Of a stretch of DNA of 64,000 nt, positions 54,195-64,000 are shown piece by piece (the stretch's first letter is position 1; each line of letters begins with the position of its first letter). A program made the translations under genes and the position numbers. Location of the stretch: the NCBI RefSeq assembly GCF_000283155.1, contig NW_004454181.1, forward strand, positions 24,173,992-24,237,991, read 5' to 3'. The notes under the pieces were generated by a model. The model saw only the letters and a list, made by a program, of their open reading frames with translations. It did no database searches and was not told where the DNA came from. The stretch is from Ceratotherium simum simum. Lineage: Eukaryota; Chordata; Mammalia; Perissodactyla; Rhinocerotidae.

Positions 54195-54690
54195 TGTAGA
54201 CTCTGAGGATCTAAGTTCTAAAATGGTGGTGAGAGTGTCACCGACTAGGTGCCTTGAGAAACTCAAAGGCGGGTTTGGAAGCAATTAACTGTTTCTCCAA
54301 GTTGTTTCTTTTCCTTTTGTGTATTAAGGAGATGTAATTTCCTTCCTGCCATCCTGAAACTGACCAAGCCTCACCATAAGAGCTATGCCCATGACCTTTG
54401 CCTTATTTTAATGCAAGGATCTCTCCAGGAGGAGCTTAGGCCTCATTATGTGGAAGCATGTTCTCCAACTGAGCCTGTGCAAGAGAACACCTGCCTCTCC
54501 CTTTTGAATATTCCTTCCCCAACCAAATAAAAGTTCCTCCTTCCCTTTGTTCGGGGATGCCATGACTTTGGAAATGATTCCTCATGTCCTCCTATTTGCT
54601 GCAAATACACTCTACTTAGTGAGACAACTTCCACTGGTGTAGAGTCTTATTTAACTCACCAGGACGTGAGCCCACTTGGTTTGGTATCAA
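54195..54690 (+). mobile_element. Probable ERV LTR
   Basis: CCAACCAAATAAAAGTTCCTCCTTCCC carries an AATAAA (54526-54531), and GTAGAGTCTTATTTAACTCACC follows as U5-like. Ancient gamma-ERV LTRs have this style of 'aataaa-gttcctcc' R region. Ends not fixed; no TSD identified; no viral coding region attached. Confidence 0.42.
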
Positions 54691-54737
54691 GAGGAGTTCC
54701 ATGAACCTGATCTCTGGTGAAACAACCATAATTGGTG

Positions 54738-54836
54738 ATAATTATATATATGTATAAATATAATTATGTAATTACATATATAAATTATAATAAATATAAT
54801 TATATATAAAATTACATAATTATATATATATAAAAT
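54738..54836. repeat. AT-rich low-complexity tract, (TA)n/(TAAT)n
   Basis: About 100 bases almost purely A and T with self-complementary ATATATAATTATATAT stretches. It can extrude hairpins and is likely length-variable. Confidence 0.9.
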
Positions 54837-55570
54837 TGAAAATCTCTGGAAATTGTGTCTAAATCTCTTAGGGCATGCAGCTAATGAGGAAACATTTATT
54901 CAAGAAAATCTATGAAGTCTCAGTAAGAAGAGTAGAAATCTATGGTATGTGAGCCATGACCTGCTCCTTTTCTCCTTCCCCCAGCTCAGCAAGACAGAAG
55001 CTCCACTCCTGGTAGGTGTTACAAAGAATACGGGACTCGCTTTCACCCCAGCTCCCAGCCAGCATTGCTCATCTGAGTTACTGCTCCGTGTTACAGAAAC
55101 TAAATTCCATGTGAGTGTGATCAAGAGGTCAAAGGCTCTCTTCCTCCATTTATAGGAAGGAGGTTCTGCCTTTGGTGTAGTAGGCTCCGAATACTGGGGC
55201 CCTGAGTGCCCTCACCCCTGCTCACTTGTAGAGTGAATGTTACATGCCAGGAGAGAAAGCTGAGAAGACCGGAGACTACTGCTCCCACTCAATACCTAGT
55301 CTGTCTGTAATGCAGGAGTGTCATTCAGGGAGAGGCAGGCCACTGTCCCTGCCCCCAGCTATAAAGCAGTGGCTCAGGGATTTTGTCCAAGGGAGATGAT
55401 TGACTTTATTTGAAACAGTGTGGGGAAGTTTAAGCCTGAGGGTGCTCTTAGAAACAATGGAGATTTGGATGATAAACGATTGAGATTAGGCTAGTAGGTC
55501 CATAAGAGCAACAGGGTAAACTGTAGGCTATCTAGTTTGCCTGAGAGAATCAGGGAAAGAGACAGGTGAG
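54837..55570. other. Unassigned DNA
   Basis: CAGCAAGACAGAAGCTCCACTCCTGG and CACCCCAGCTCCCAGCCAGCATTGCTCATCTGAGTTACTGC have a repeat-like or ERV-internal feel, but no protein or family is recognised. Confidence 0.3.
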
Positions 55571-55574
55571 AAGA

Positions 55575-56022
55575 AACAACTCAAATGTCTACCAAGTGAT
55601 GAAGAGATAAACAAAAGTAGTGCATCCATACAATGAAATATTATTCAGCAACAAAATGGAATGAAGTACTGATGCATCGACAACATGGATGAACCTTGAA
55701 GTTATTTTGCTAAGTGAAAGAAGCCAGTCACAAAAGACTGCATACTGTATGATTTCGCTTATATGAAATGTTCAAAATAGGTAAATCTGTAGAGACAGAA
55801 AGTAGATTACTATGTTTAGAGCTGGAGTGTTTGATAGGAAATGGGAAGTGATTGCTAATGAGTACAGGCTTTCCTTTTGGGGTGAAGAAAATGTTTTAAA
55901 ATTGAATGTGATGATGGTTGCACAATTCTGTGAATGTATTAAAACCATTGATTTGTACATTTTAAATGAGTATATTGCATAGTGTGTGAATTCTATCCCC
56001 ATAATACTGTTATATTAAAAAA
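55575..56022 (+). repeat. LINE-1 3' end (L1M type)
   Basis: ATGAAATATTATTCAGCAACAAAATGGAATGAAGTACTGATGCATCGACAACATGGATGAACC, GTGAAAGAAGCCAGTCACAAAAG and CAATTCTGTGAATGTATTAAAACCATTGATTTGTACATTTTAAATG form a continuous sense L1 terminus ending in an A-rich tail. Confidence 0.9.
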
Positions 56023-56024
56023 CC

Positions 56025-56330
56025 AAAACTACGGTGTTTAGGAATCCATACTTTGGTAGTAAAATTATAAAGATCAAGGAAGTGAATCCTAGAAAACTGA
56101 GAATAGTGGTTTCTTATGAGAGAGGGAAGGGATTAAGTTAGGGACGTAGCAGAGTGAGGAGGTGGGTGATTCTGGAGTGCTGTTTATATCTTTTTCTTTA
56201 TCCAGGTGATGGCAAACACAGGTCTTTATTTTACAATAATATATTAAATTGTTCATTTATGTGGTAAATATCTTCTGTATTTGTGTTATACTTTATGGTA
56301 AAAAATGTAATAATAATATAAAAATTCACG
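56025..56330 (+). repeat. Older LINE-1/HAL1-like 3' fragment
   Basis: GAATAGTGGTTTCTTATGAGAGAGGGAAGGG, then GGAGTGCTGTTTATATC and TTAAATTGTTCATTTATGTGG, parallels the old L1/HAL1 3' UTR in sense, downstream of a younger L1 tail. Confidence 0.5.
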
Positions 56331-56619
56331 TAAGGAAGTGAATTGGAAAGATAACAAGGTCAAAAATACGGTAAACCTATCCAACAATCATAAATGGAGA
56401 CACACTTGTAATACCAGGAATGGAGGGTCTGGATCTCCCTGTCGACATAAACCTTTCTGGGGAAGCTCCCTTTGGCTCTTGGTTGGATTGGGATTAATCA
56501 CCTGAACATTAAGAGAAGACCATTACCTGAGACAAAGCATTGAGCATACGTTTGTTTTCATTCATGTTCTTTGAACTTTCTTATGATCCAGCAAGGTGTA
56601 AGTATGTTCTAATCAAGAA
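56331..56619. other. Unassigned DNA
   Basis: No named element. Confidence 0.3.
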
Positions 56620-56668
56620 GATAGTGATGATGATTATATTGATAATGGTGATGATGATGATGATAATG
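56620..56668. repeat. (GAT)n microsatellite
   Basis: GATAGTGATGATGATTATATTGATAATGG, then GATGATGATGATGATAATGG. Interrupted trinucleotide tract that directly abuts the MIR end. Confidence 0.85.
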
Positions 56669-56880
56669 GCTAACATTCATTCTTACATACTCTCAGGCAG
56701 ACACCGTACTTCAGTTCATCTTATTTAGGCTTCAAAATAATCACGTAGTTTGTAGTTTTCTTCCTGATTTTGCAGCTTAAGAAACAGAGGATTGGAAATT
56801 TCAAACGAGTCACACAAGGTCACCCATTTGGGAAGTGGAAGAGACATGATTGAAATCTAACCTATATCTCCAGAATTTGT
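56669..56880 (-). repeat. MIRb SINE
   Basis: GGCTAACATTCATTCTTACATACTCTCAGGCAG, TTTTGCAGCTTAAGAAACAGAGGATTGG, GAGTCACACAAGGTCACCCATTTGGGAAGTGG follow antisense MIR. Confidence 0.78.
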
Positions 56881-57685
56881 CTTGTAGTCTCCTACCTTAC
56901 ACTTGAATGATAATTTAAAGTTTAATGTGACTATATCATCCCATCTCGTATTGACTTTTGTTTCTTTTCTACCACTTGGGGGAGGTAGGGAAGGCATTAT
57001 TAATCCCAGTCTATGAGAAAGAAAGGGAGTCTTAAGGAGCATCAAGCATCTTATATACTGCTTGTGTCCAGGTCCACACATTTCCTCCTCATCTCAGGAG
57101 GTCCCATTGATAATTAGGTGCCCAGGGCACATTTCTATTAGTTGTTTTTTTTTTTTAACTGTGGAATTATTGAAGAGAAATCAAACTCACACATGCATTT
57201 CTTCCTAAGTTGCTTGAGAATGCTTTAATTAGCTTGAATTGTTTAGCCACAGCTTGTTCTAAGCTGAACTTCCTGCACTGCAATCAAATTTCTACTCTGC
57301 TTCTTTGAGGACCCTGTTCCTCCCTAGCCTCCTTAGCATCTGCGGAGAGCATAGGGTGGACTAAATCCTCTGGAGATAATTTCTCCCTGAAGTCTCCTCT
57401 GCCCTCCCACGCAAATGCTGAGACCTCATTAACACCTTCTGCAGGAGCTCATTCATTTCTTACCCTCTAACCACAGGGAACTCAACAGTTCCTGGAGCTC
57501 CTCACCAGACAAATAATATAATACATTGACAGTTGTTTCTTTGGCAGTTTGACATAATTAGAGATATCTGCATCTCCTGATTGTTCACACTCCTCAAGAA
57601 CAATGTGAGTTAATGACAGCATAGGGTCCAGTTTTCCTGTTCCTTCTCAGAATGAAAGAACTGAAAAGGGATCTATTTTTAAAGA
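56881..57685. other. Unassigned DNA
   Basis: T-run at 57145-57156; otherwise no gene or named repeat. Confidence 0.35.
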
Positions 57686-57689
57686 CTGT

Positions 57690-57815
57690 TCCCTCCTTTC
57701 ACAAATAGAGAAATAGGGGCTCAGAAGGGAAACGACCTGCTTAAAGTGAGTTAGTGACTGAGAAAGGATTAGAAACCACATCTGACCCTTAGGTCTTAAC
57801 TCTTTCTGCAGTTCT
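57690..57815 (-). repeat. MIR SINE
   Basis: TTTCACAAATAGAGAAATAGGGGCTCAGAAGGGAAACGACCTGC, then GGATTAGAAACCACATCTGACCC, is antisense MIR core and promoter half. Confidence 0.72.
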
Positions 57816-58204
57816 ATGTTGTATAATTTTATATTGTAAGATCAATTGTATCTTGGTGCTTGTGTTATTTAGACAATAGGGGTTTCAATTACAAAAGGAG
57901 CATGATTGTAAGCATGTCTAGAGAATGAGCCTCTAAATTCAGGAATATCTCAGATTGCTAAAATTCAAAGCAGCAGCAAATGCTAATGACAGAAATATAA
58001 TTGCCAGAAGACAGCAAAGAAATAAGGATGGGTTGGGAGGAATGGCTCTCAGGATTATAAAAGGATGGATAATACTTTTTAAACCTTGAATCTAGGAATA
58101 TTATTAGTCATTGTGACAAACAGTATGAAGAATCTTTTGGGGCAAGAGTGCTCCTCAAAGCATATTTATTAACCTAAATGTGGGAAAATCTGATTGTATG
58201 AGTT
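57816..58204. other. Unassigned DNA
   Basis: Nothing recognised. Confidence 0.35.
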
Positions 58205-58356
58205 CACCTAGGTAGTCTGATTGGTTGGTGCAAAAGGATCTGAACATGAAATGAGAAGGCTTGGGTTGTAATTCTGACCCCAAAAGTGGTTAGCGGGGTG
58301 CTTCATCTCTCTGAATCTTAGTTTCTCATTGATAAAATGAAGAAAATGGACTAGAT
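58205..58356 (+). repeat. MIR SINE
   Basis: GAGAAGGCTTGGGTTGTAATTCTGACC, CTTCATCTCTCTGAATCTTAGTTTCTCATTGATAAAATG is sense MIR. Confidence 0.78.
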
Positions 58357-58535
58357 CTGTAGTATCTCAAATTTTACTGTACGTAAGAAATCTCCTAGGG
58401 GACCTAATAAAATGCAGATTCCAGGGGCCCATTCCCAGAGATTCTCATTCATTGATTTGGGGTAGGGCCATAGAGTTTCATTGTATCGAACTCCTAGGAG
58501 GATTCTAATGACAGTGCTTCTAAGACCACACCTGA
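58357..58535. mobile_element. MER20/MER5-type hAT MITE
   Basis: TGTAGTATCTCAAATTTTACTGTACG, AAATGCAGATTCCAGGGGCCCATTCCCAGAGATTCTCATTCATTGATTTGGGG and GGAGGATTCTAATGACAGTGC match the family core and spacing. Confidence 0.75.
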
Positions 58536-58560
58536 AGAAATGAAAATATACTGGTGTGGG

Positions 58561-59095
58561 TGATCATAATTGGCCACCCCAAAATGTGTCTCTTTGGCAT
58601 AAGGATTATTTTGGGCTAGTTATTTTTAAAAACTGCAGACACGGGAAAAGCTCTGAAAACCAAGTAGAAGTAGAATTTACCCTTTGTAAGAGACATTTAC
58701 TTTTGTAAGGGAAATTTCCATCTGTAAAGGTATTTCCCTCTCTGTACCAGGAAGAAGGAGGGATGACCTTATCTCTAGAAACTCTTATCAATGCAGAAGG
58801 CAAGGACTTAAATCTGTATAATAACCTTACTCTTGTTTACTGTACTTTTCTGGAATCTCCCATAACTGACTCCCCTGCCCCCAACATCCTGCTTTGTCTT
58901 GCTGAAGACGGCATTTAAGATGAGAGCCTCCACCATTTTGGCGAGTTACTCAATTTTCCCAGGTCTCTCCCACGTATATATGTTTGTTATAAACTTTGTT
59001 TGATTTCCTCCTGTTATTCTGTCTCATGTCAATTTAATTCGTAGCCCAGCCAGAAGGACCCAGAGTGGGTAGAGGATTTATATTCCTCCCCTACA
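58561..59095 (+). mobile_element. ERVL-type solo LTR with perfect 5-bp TSD
   Basis: Starts TGATCATAATTGGCCACCCC and ends TATTCCTCCCCTACA (TG...CA). GTGGG is duplicated exactly outside both ends (58556-58560, 59096-59100), and 5-bp duplication suits ERVL/MaLR-type integrases. The U5-like end contains CTGTCTCATGTCAATTTAATTC and CCAGCCAGAAGGACCC. 535 bases, no internal genes, so it is a product of LTR-LTR recombination. ERVL assignment is inferred from layout and TSD length. Confidence 0.85.
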
Positions 59096-59100
59096 GTGGG

Positions 59101-59945
59101 AAGAAGGACTCACTGAAGATCTAATATTTTGTAACATTTGCTTCCCACCTGCTAAAATCTAGCAAATGATGAAATTCTCTGCCATTTAATAGTACTTTCA
59201 GAACATTACCTGTTTGCTGCCTTGGGTCATATGCCATACGTTCAATTTATGTATCAAATTTATAGGCTTTTGTGGAGGCCAATGCAGCCCAGCAGGAGGC
59301 ATGAGTATGAATTCCAGGGCAAAGGATTAGCCTATTTGACCATGACTTCATTTCCTTTGACTCCCCAGGTAGTTGTTAAAGGTCTCCAGTACTTTCAAAA
59401 TAGTTGAACAAGGAGAGGTCCTTCCAATTTTTTAATTAAGCAAGCTGTGACCTTCAAGGCTATAATTACTCTTGACATGTAACTTATTGTTAATTAAAAC
59501 ATGGTGAGAAATGAGACCTCACTTCTGGAAAAATAGAGAGTCATGGTTATTTCTGTTTTATTAAAGTCCCTCATTTATCTGAAAGGTATGGGCTGAGGTG
59601 ATCATAGAATAATGTCCCGTCTCAGGGAGAAAGGATCCAGCAGGCACCAAACCTGGGGTGAGTCATTATCCTTCTGAAACAACCAGAGCTTATGAAATTG
59701 TCAGGCAGAAAGAGAGAAAAAAAGAACTAAATCATTTTGCTGAGTTATGCCAGAAGAAGAAAGAATGAAAAATTAAGAATGATGGCATTTCAATGAGCAA
59801 CTGAATAGAAATAATTATTTTCCCCTGTTTTAAAAACAAATATAAAATGATAGTAATTTTCTTTCTTTATGTGCTTTTTTTCATGGCTTTTAAAGTGCCT
59901 TTGCATCTACAAGAAAAAATATTTGAGAAGACTTTTTTCTGACAA
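59101..59945. other. Unassigned DNA
   Basis: About 0.85 kb with no gene or named repeat recognised. Confidence 0.35.
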
Positions 59946-59961
59946 AGTCATTGAGGGTTTT

Positions 59962-60180
59962 TTTTTTTTTTTTTTAAAAATTTTATTTATTCATTTTTTT
60001 TCCCCCCAAAGCCCCAGTAGATAGTTGTACATCATAGGTCCGCATCCTTCTAGTTGCTGTACGTGGGACTCGGCCCCGGGTTGGATGGAGAAGTGGTGCC
60101 TCGGGGCGCGCCCGGGATCCGAACCCGGGCCGCCAGCATCAGAGCGCGCGCACTTAACCGCTAAGCCATGGAGCCAGCCC
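59962..60180 (-). mobile_element. ERE SINE, antisense, lacking the 3' GTTAGCTCAGGG modules
   Basis: CATTGAGGGTTTT is identical at 59949-59961 and 60181-60193. Directly after the T-run come AAAATTTTATTTATTCA and CCCCCCAAAGCCCCAGTAGATAG, so the two tail modules present in the other copies are missing. The antisense B box GGATCCGAACC (60115-60125) is intact and CpGs are abundant (TCGGGGCGCGCCCGGG). Terminal GGAGCCAGCCCC is slightly decayed. Confidence 0.95.
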
Positions 60181-60193
60181 CATTGAGGGTTTT

Positions 60194-60515
60194 AAATGAT
60201 AATTTTTTTAAAAAAAAAGACTAACATTTTTTCTTTCCTCTATTTTCAGAATGAGGACTTAAAATAAAAGATGAGGGCAACAGAAGAAGAAAATTGTCAG
60301 TATGGAGGTACGGATGATTTTTGTAGATTGTCCTGGTAACTTGGAAAATGTTTAGAAGTATTGCTGTACCATTAAATCTATTTGGGTGTTACAATGACTT
60401 AACTGGATAACAGAACTCCTATTCACTGAAGAATTGTCAGCCTTCTAGCTTAATTGGTTAGAATGACTCAGCTTAAAGTTTGTAGTGAAGAGATCATGGA
60501 ATCTGTGTTGGTGTG
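60194..60515. other. Unassigned DNA
   Basis: No gene or named repeat identified. Confidence 0.35.
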
Positions 60516-60517
60516 GG

Positions 60518-60662
60518 AAGGGGTCTTAGAGATCCTTGATTCCAGATCCTTCTTTTTACAGACATGAAAACTGAGGCCAAAGAAAGGACACAGCAAGCAG
60601 TAAGTAGGAGGAAGAACCAGGAGATGAATTCAACCCTTCCTGACTCCCTTCCATCAATCTAG
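60518..60662 (-). repeat. MIR/MIR3 SINE
   Basis: GATCCTTCTTTTTACAGACATGAAAACTGAGGCCAAAGAAAGGACACAGCAAGCAGTAAGTAGG is antisense MIR with the MIR3-like 'acagcaagcagtaagt' variant. Confidence 0.72.
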
Positions 60663-60974
60663 TGCCATTTTCCCATCACTTTAGGAATGAGATACTGTCT
60701 ACATGGCCACAACAGTCATTCTCTGCAGGAGAAAAGGCATACAAGTTTTAGTAACGTTTTGTGCACACTAGAGTTTATAGAAAAGACATGAAAGTCAAAG
60801 TGCCTAGACTTGGGGGCTTATATACCATTTTAACAAAGGAAAGGGGGTTTGGGCTTCAAGGAATGATAACTGTGGGGAAGTGACTAGGTAATATATAGGG
60901 GAGACAAAGGGAAGATAAGGGTTATTTTAGTAAGATTTGTTTATGCAGACTCATCATGCTGCTGACTCTCTATC

Positions 60975-61210
60975 TCCAGCAATAAGAGTCGCTCTCTTCT
61001 TCTTGGTATGGCAGAGGGGAATACCTTCACAAGGGAAATTTATGCCACTTTCATAAAAAGAGATTTATGCTCTGCTTTTAGGCCAAAAGCGGTAGGGCAG
61101 AGAACTCTTCCTGCATCTGTTGATTCTCAACTGCGTTCAGCTCAAAGTAATCCTTATGCCAATGTGGCATATTTTGGGGTAGCGTATCCCGATCCCCTTC
61201 ATATCTGTAT
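60975..61210 (-). mobile_element. Truncated LTR, same family as 58561-59095, inverted
   Basis: Read on the minus strand, TACCCCAAAATATGCCACATTGGCATAAGGATTACTTTGAGCTGAA corresponds to the beginning of the LTR at 58561 (CCACCCCAAAATGTGTCTCTTTGGCATAAGGATTATTTTGGGCTAG). AAAGTGGCATAAATTTCCC is also shared in arrangement. The rest (R/U5) is missing, so this is a 5' fragment. Confidence 0.7.
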
Positions 61211-61344
61211 TCTCTTCTAATAAATCTCATAAAGTAGGATTGATACTTTATGATTGGAAACCATGAAAGGAAGTTATCAGCCCACTTTTTCCAAGGCAAA
61301 GGGCATGTCCTTTAAATAGAATTATCTGAAATGGATAGTTGGCT

Positions 61345-61790
61345 GAGACAAGTGCATTAATCTGAGTCCTCCATGAAGCAGGCACCAAGACAGGATTAAA
61401 TGTGCAAGGATTTCATTAGGGAAAATGTCTGTATAAAAGGAAATAGAAAGGAACTCAGGAAGCCTGGGATAGTTGCAAAGCAATGAGGCCTAACTGAAGG
61501 AGAGATAGAGGCTGGATGAATTATCCTAAATTGCTGTGCAGTCTACAGAAGGTTCAGCAAAGTCATCAGATAGTCTCAAGACGATGCTGGCCATCAGAGA
61601 AGTCCATATCTCCTAGGATGAGTCTGTCTTAGTATCCTCTATGGACCCAGCCAGTAGCTGGCAGCCAGAGGGAGTCATGGTGTCAATGCAAATGTGGGAA
61701 TGGATTTCAAAGTGCATCAGCTGGGACCCTAAGTCACACTCCCTGTAGCAGGAGGTCAGTGAGGCACATTCTCAGGACTGCCACAAATAT
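61345..61790. repeat. Unassigned interspersed repeat
   Basis: GAGTCCTCCATGAAGCAGGCACCAAGACAGGATTAAATGTGCAAGGATTTCATTAGGGAAAATG and CCAGCCAGTAGCTGGCAGCCAGAGGG match the layout of the unassigned type at 6700-7010 ('aagcagacctgagacgga...tgatttattgggga'). Confidence 0.45.
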
Positions 61791-61829
61791 ATATATCAGA
61801 TTGTGCTTCAAAAGTAGGAAAAATATTTT

Positions 61830-61935
61830 CTTCCCATTTTATAGTTGAGAAACTGAGACACAAGGAGTTGAGTAATTTCCTCAAGGTCGAACTCTGATTC
61901 CATGATAGAAACTGAGTTTATCTCGGTGTGACTTT
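61830..61935 (-). repeat. MIR SINE fragment
   Basis: TTCCCATTTTATAGTTGAGAAACTGAGACACAAGGAGTTGAGTAATTTCCTCAAGGTCG is antisense MIR core. Confidence 0.75.
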
Positions 61936-61974
61936 TCTCTCTCTCAAGAGATGCTCAATGTAAAGTTCTACTAG

Positions 61975-62167
61975 AGAAGTTTTCTCAAACTTGAATGTGC
62001 ATCAGAATCCCCTGGAGGGCTTGTTAAAACAATGATTGCTGGGAACCACCCCCAGAGTTTCTGATCCTGGAGATCAGAAGTGGGGCCTGAGAATTTGCAT
62101 TTCTAACAAGATTCCTGGGTGGTGATGGTACTGCTGGTGGGGTAAACAAACTTTGAGAACCACAGTG
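61975..62167. mobile_element. MER20 hAT MITE, well preserved
   Basis: TTTTCTCAAACTTGAATGTGCATCAGAATCCCCTGGAGGGCTTGTTAAAACAATGATTGCTGGG, CCACCCCCAGAGTTTCTGATCC, CCTGAGAATTTGCATTTCTAACAAG and AACTTTGAGAACCACAGTG cover MER20 end to end. Confidence 0.92.
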
Positions 62168-62197
62168 CTCGATATTTTATGCTTTTCAGTTCTCTAA

Positions 62198-62205
62198 GTG
62201 TGTCT

Positions 62206-62237
<32 letters not shown>

Positions 62238-62243
62238 ACGTGT
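62198..62243. repeat. (TG)n microsatellite
   Basis: Pure TG run at 62211-62237 (13.5 units) with imperfect TG-rich shoulders. Likely polymorphic. Confidence 0.95.
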
Positions 62244-62249
62244 AATTAG

Positions 62250-62380
62250 AAGGTGGTAAGGGGAAGGGAGAGCAGGGGAAAATGTCTTATTTATCTTATA
62301 AACTCCCCCTACTTGCACAGTCCGAACACTACACCTGAATTGTGATAGGTGTATAATAAATATTTGTTAAATTGAATTTC
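62250..62380 (+). repeat. L2 LINE 3' end, weak
   Basis: Terminal GATAGGTGTATAATAAATATTTGTTAAATTGAA resembles the L2 tail; upstream identity is poor. Confidence 0.45.
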
Positions 62381-62885
62381 TTTTACTTTAGGAAAATTTT
62401 ATGAAATACTCAATATAGTGAAAACAGACCTGTCTTTCCAGAGTAAAAACATTGAAACTGACTCATATTTCTGCCAGAAAGGATTTTTTCTTAGGAGAAA
62501 CAGAAGTTGGTTTTGTCTGTTTTCCGTAGCCCTGTGGCATTTAACATCTCTTCTGCTTTAACCACATTTCTAAAACCGGGGAGCATGAAGGGGCAGGAAC
62601 AAGGTGGCAAACTTGGTGTGATTTCTAGTTTGTGGATGCTTCTATTAAACATATATATATATATTTTTTATTTTTGATGCATTCAACAGCAAGCACAAGC
62701 GAAATGTGCTGGCTGCTAAGTTTTCACATCTGATGATAACTCGAAGAGTAAACTCGCTTCGGTCAGGCTGCTGGGTTTGTTATTTTGTGTAGTCGGATGA
62801 TAAGCAAAAGGGCCTGGAGAAGCCCATTTGCTGCAGCTGCTACCTGGTGGGGATATGACCTGGAAAGTCCAGTCTGCAGTGGCCA
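62381..62885. other. Unassigned DNA with a short (AT)n run
   Basis: ATATATATATATAT at about 62650-62663. No gene or repeat named. Confidence 0.35.
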
Positions 62886-62887
62886 CA

Positions 62888-63130
62888 AGTAATAATAACA
62901 TTGTGTGTCCAGCATTGAGTTAAGGACTTTACGTGCATATTTTATTTAATCCTCATAAAACCCACATAATGTTGGTGTTATTCTTACTCCCATTTTACCA
63001 ATTAAGAGAATTAGGCAGAGTCAATAGCATGGCTTAGCTCTGTGGCTGGTGAGGGGTAGATCCATGATTTGAACCCTGGTCTGTTTGACTATAGTATCTT
63101 TACTCTCAACCACCAACTATATTGCTTCCT
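62888..63130 (-). repeat. MIRb SINE, near full length
   Basis: TGTGTGTCCAGCATTGAGTTAAGGACTTTACGTGC, TTTAATCCTCATAAAACCCACATAATGTTGG, CCCATTTTACCAATTAAGAG, GATCCATGATTTGAACCCTGGTCTGTTTGAC and CTCTCAACCACCAACTATATTGC run through the complete antisense MIRb, including the B-box-derived region. Confidence 0.92.
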
Positions 63131-64000
63131 GAGTGCATATAGATATATCCCACAGAATAGGATCACTTAACCCACCCACTACATACAGCAAAGTGATAAC
63201 CAAAGCAGAAAGAAGGCAGGTGATTTTCCCAGTGTCATGCAGTGCATTAGCAACAGAATCAAAACCAGAACAAAAGTCTTCATGTTTCCTGAGTCAATGT
63301 CAACAGTTTTCCTAGTTGCCGTGTTCTTGCACTAGAGCATCATTCTTACTCTCTCTCTCTCTTTGAGCTTCTCCATGACAACTGGATGTCTTTTAGTCAT
63401 CCCTCTCATGACTCAATGCTGACATGATTTGTGCCTCATCTATATTTACTTACACTACTTTCATTCCCTCCCACCCCCCGTCTCTGTCTGCCCGGCAGGC
63501 CTGAGTATCATCTCCAGTTATACTCATTTTAATTTCTCCTCAAGCCATTGAACCTGGATGTTAGGTCTGATTCAGTAGAAACTTTGGGTAAGGGACAACT
63601 CCGTCTTGCCCATCTCACTGCTAAGGGAATGATACTGTGAAAGCCATGGAAGATCATTTGCTCACTCTTCTTGATTGTAAATAATTATCCAGAAACCCAA
63701 AAATGAAATTTTCAGGCCCTTCGTTGCGTGGACAAACAAATGACATGAGTCAGACAATGACTGCAATCAGTACACTCACTCATCTTCTCATCCAGCCTAG
63801 AGAAAATCTGGGCAGGTTAGCTCCAGCGGCTTTATAATCACATCTTCCAAGAAACTACCCAAATTTAAAAAAAAAATTGCTTTTTTATTATTTCCTGGAA
63901 ACATTATGCCATCCCTTTCCATCCATATCCTGTGAAAGTTAGGATGCCAACCCCCGTTTTGTGTTACCAGAGAAGGTAATACAGTGATTATGATGTGGAT
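63131..64000. other. Unassigned DNA to window end
   Basis: Short (TC)n tract at 63348-63364. CCCACCCCCCGTCTCTGTCTGCCCGGC near 63471 is the only GC-rich spot. No exon, RNA gene or named repeat supported. Confidence 0.35.

Noticed and set aside
1..64000. Search for a new multi-gene system (defence, toxin, biosynthetic or similar)
   Set aside because: No set of adjacent intact coding regions exists; the window is vertebrate non-coding DNA dominated by transposon relics.

Overview
The window is vertebrate nuclear DNA from a placental mammal, most likely a horse-lineage perissodactyl (Equus or a close relative). The diagnostic evidence is six tRNA-derived SINEs of the equine repetitive element (ERE) type. 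They carry a GGGCCGGCCC-type 5' end, a recognisable RNA polymerase III B box, GTTAGCTCAGGG-type 3' modules, poly(A) tails and clear target-site duplications (TSDs). The background is AT-rich, CpG-poor and dense in ancient mammalian repeats (MIR, L2, L3/CR1, MER5/MER20-type hAT elements, MLT1-type LTRs). Repeat family names come from recognising consensus patterns by eye. Boundaries of ancient copies are approximate to tens of bases.

No functional protein-coding gene can be supported. Open frames are short (none above 176 codons), and the longest lies antisense to a dead LINE-1 ORF2. I also saw no tRNA gene outside the SINEs, no rRNA, no CRISPR array, and no CpG island apart from CpG clusters inside the SINEs. 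The window therefore looks like a gene desert or the inside of a very large intron. Small exons, lncRNA exons or enhancers cannot be excluded by reading alone.

Layout. 1-7 kb: an intact hAT MITE with a perfect 8-bp duplication (679-980), then a dense run of MIR and L2. 7-17 kb: two ERE SINEs in opposite orientation, an L1 inserted into an older MIR, a TA-flanked Tigger-type MITE, a long L2 split by an LTR, an old L1 and a Charlie-type hAT element. 17-30 kb: several hAT MITEs, two ERE SINEs (one young, with a 17-bp duplication), two polymorphism-prone microsatellites, and a long L2 interrupted by smaller elements. 30-46 kb: an MLT1 LTR, an unidentified open frame, L1ME and L3/CR1 relics, an LTR with legible promoter and polyadenylation signals (37980-38874), another hAT MITE, and an ERE at the end. 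46-54 kb: a 0.9-kb L2, an L1ME carrying an L2 fragment, then a 4.5-kb dead LINE-1 whose ORF2 keeps its endonuclease QETH motif but has lost the second catalytic aspartate. 54-64 kb: a probable ERV LTR, further L1 tails, a solo LTR with perfect 5-bp duplications (58561-59095) and an inverted fragment of the same family, the last ERE, MIR/MER20 copies and a (TG)n tract.

Nothing here forms an operon-like or cooperating gene system. The content is a layered record of transposition, and nested insertions allow relative dating. I found no convincing previously undescribed biological system. The least explained pieces are the open frame on the minus strand near 30.64-30.92 kb, the TIR-bounded element at 18698-19020, and several repeated sequences I could not name.
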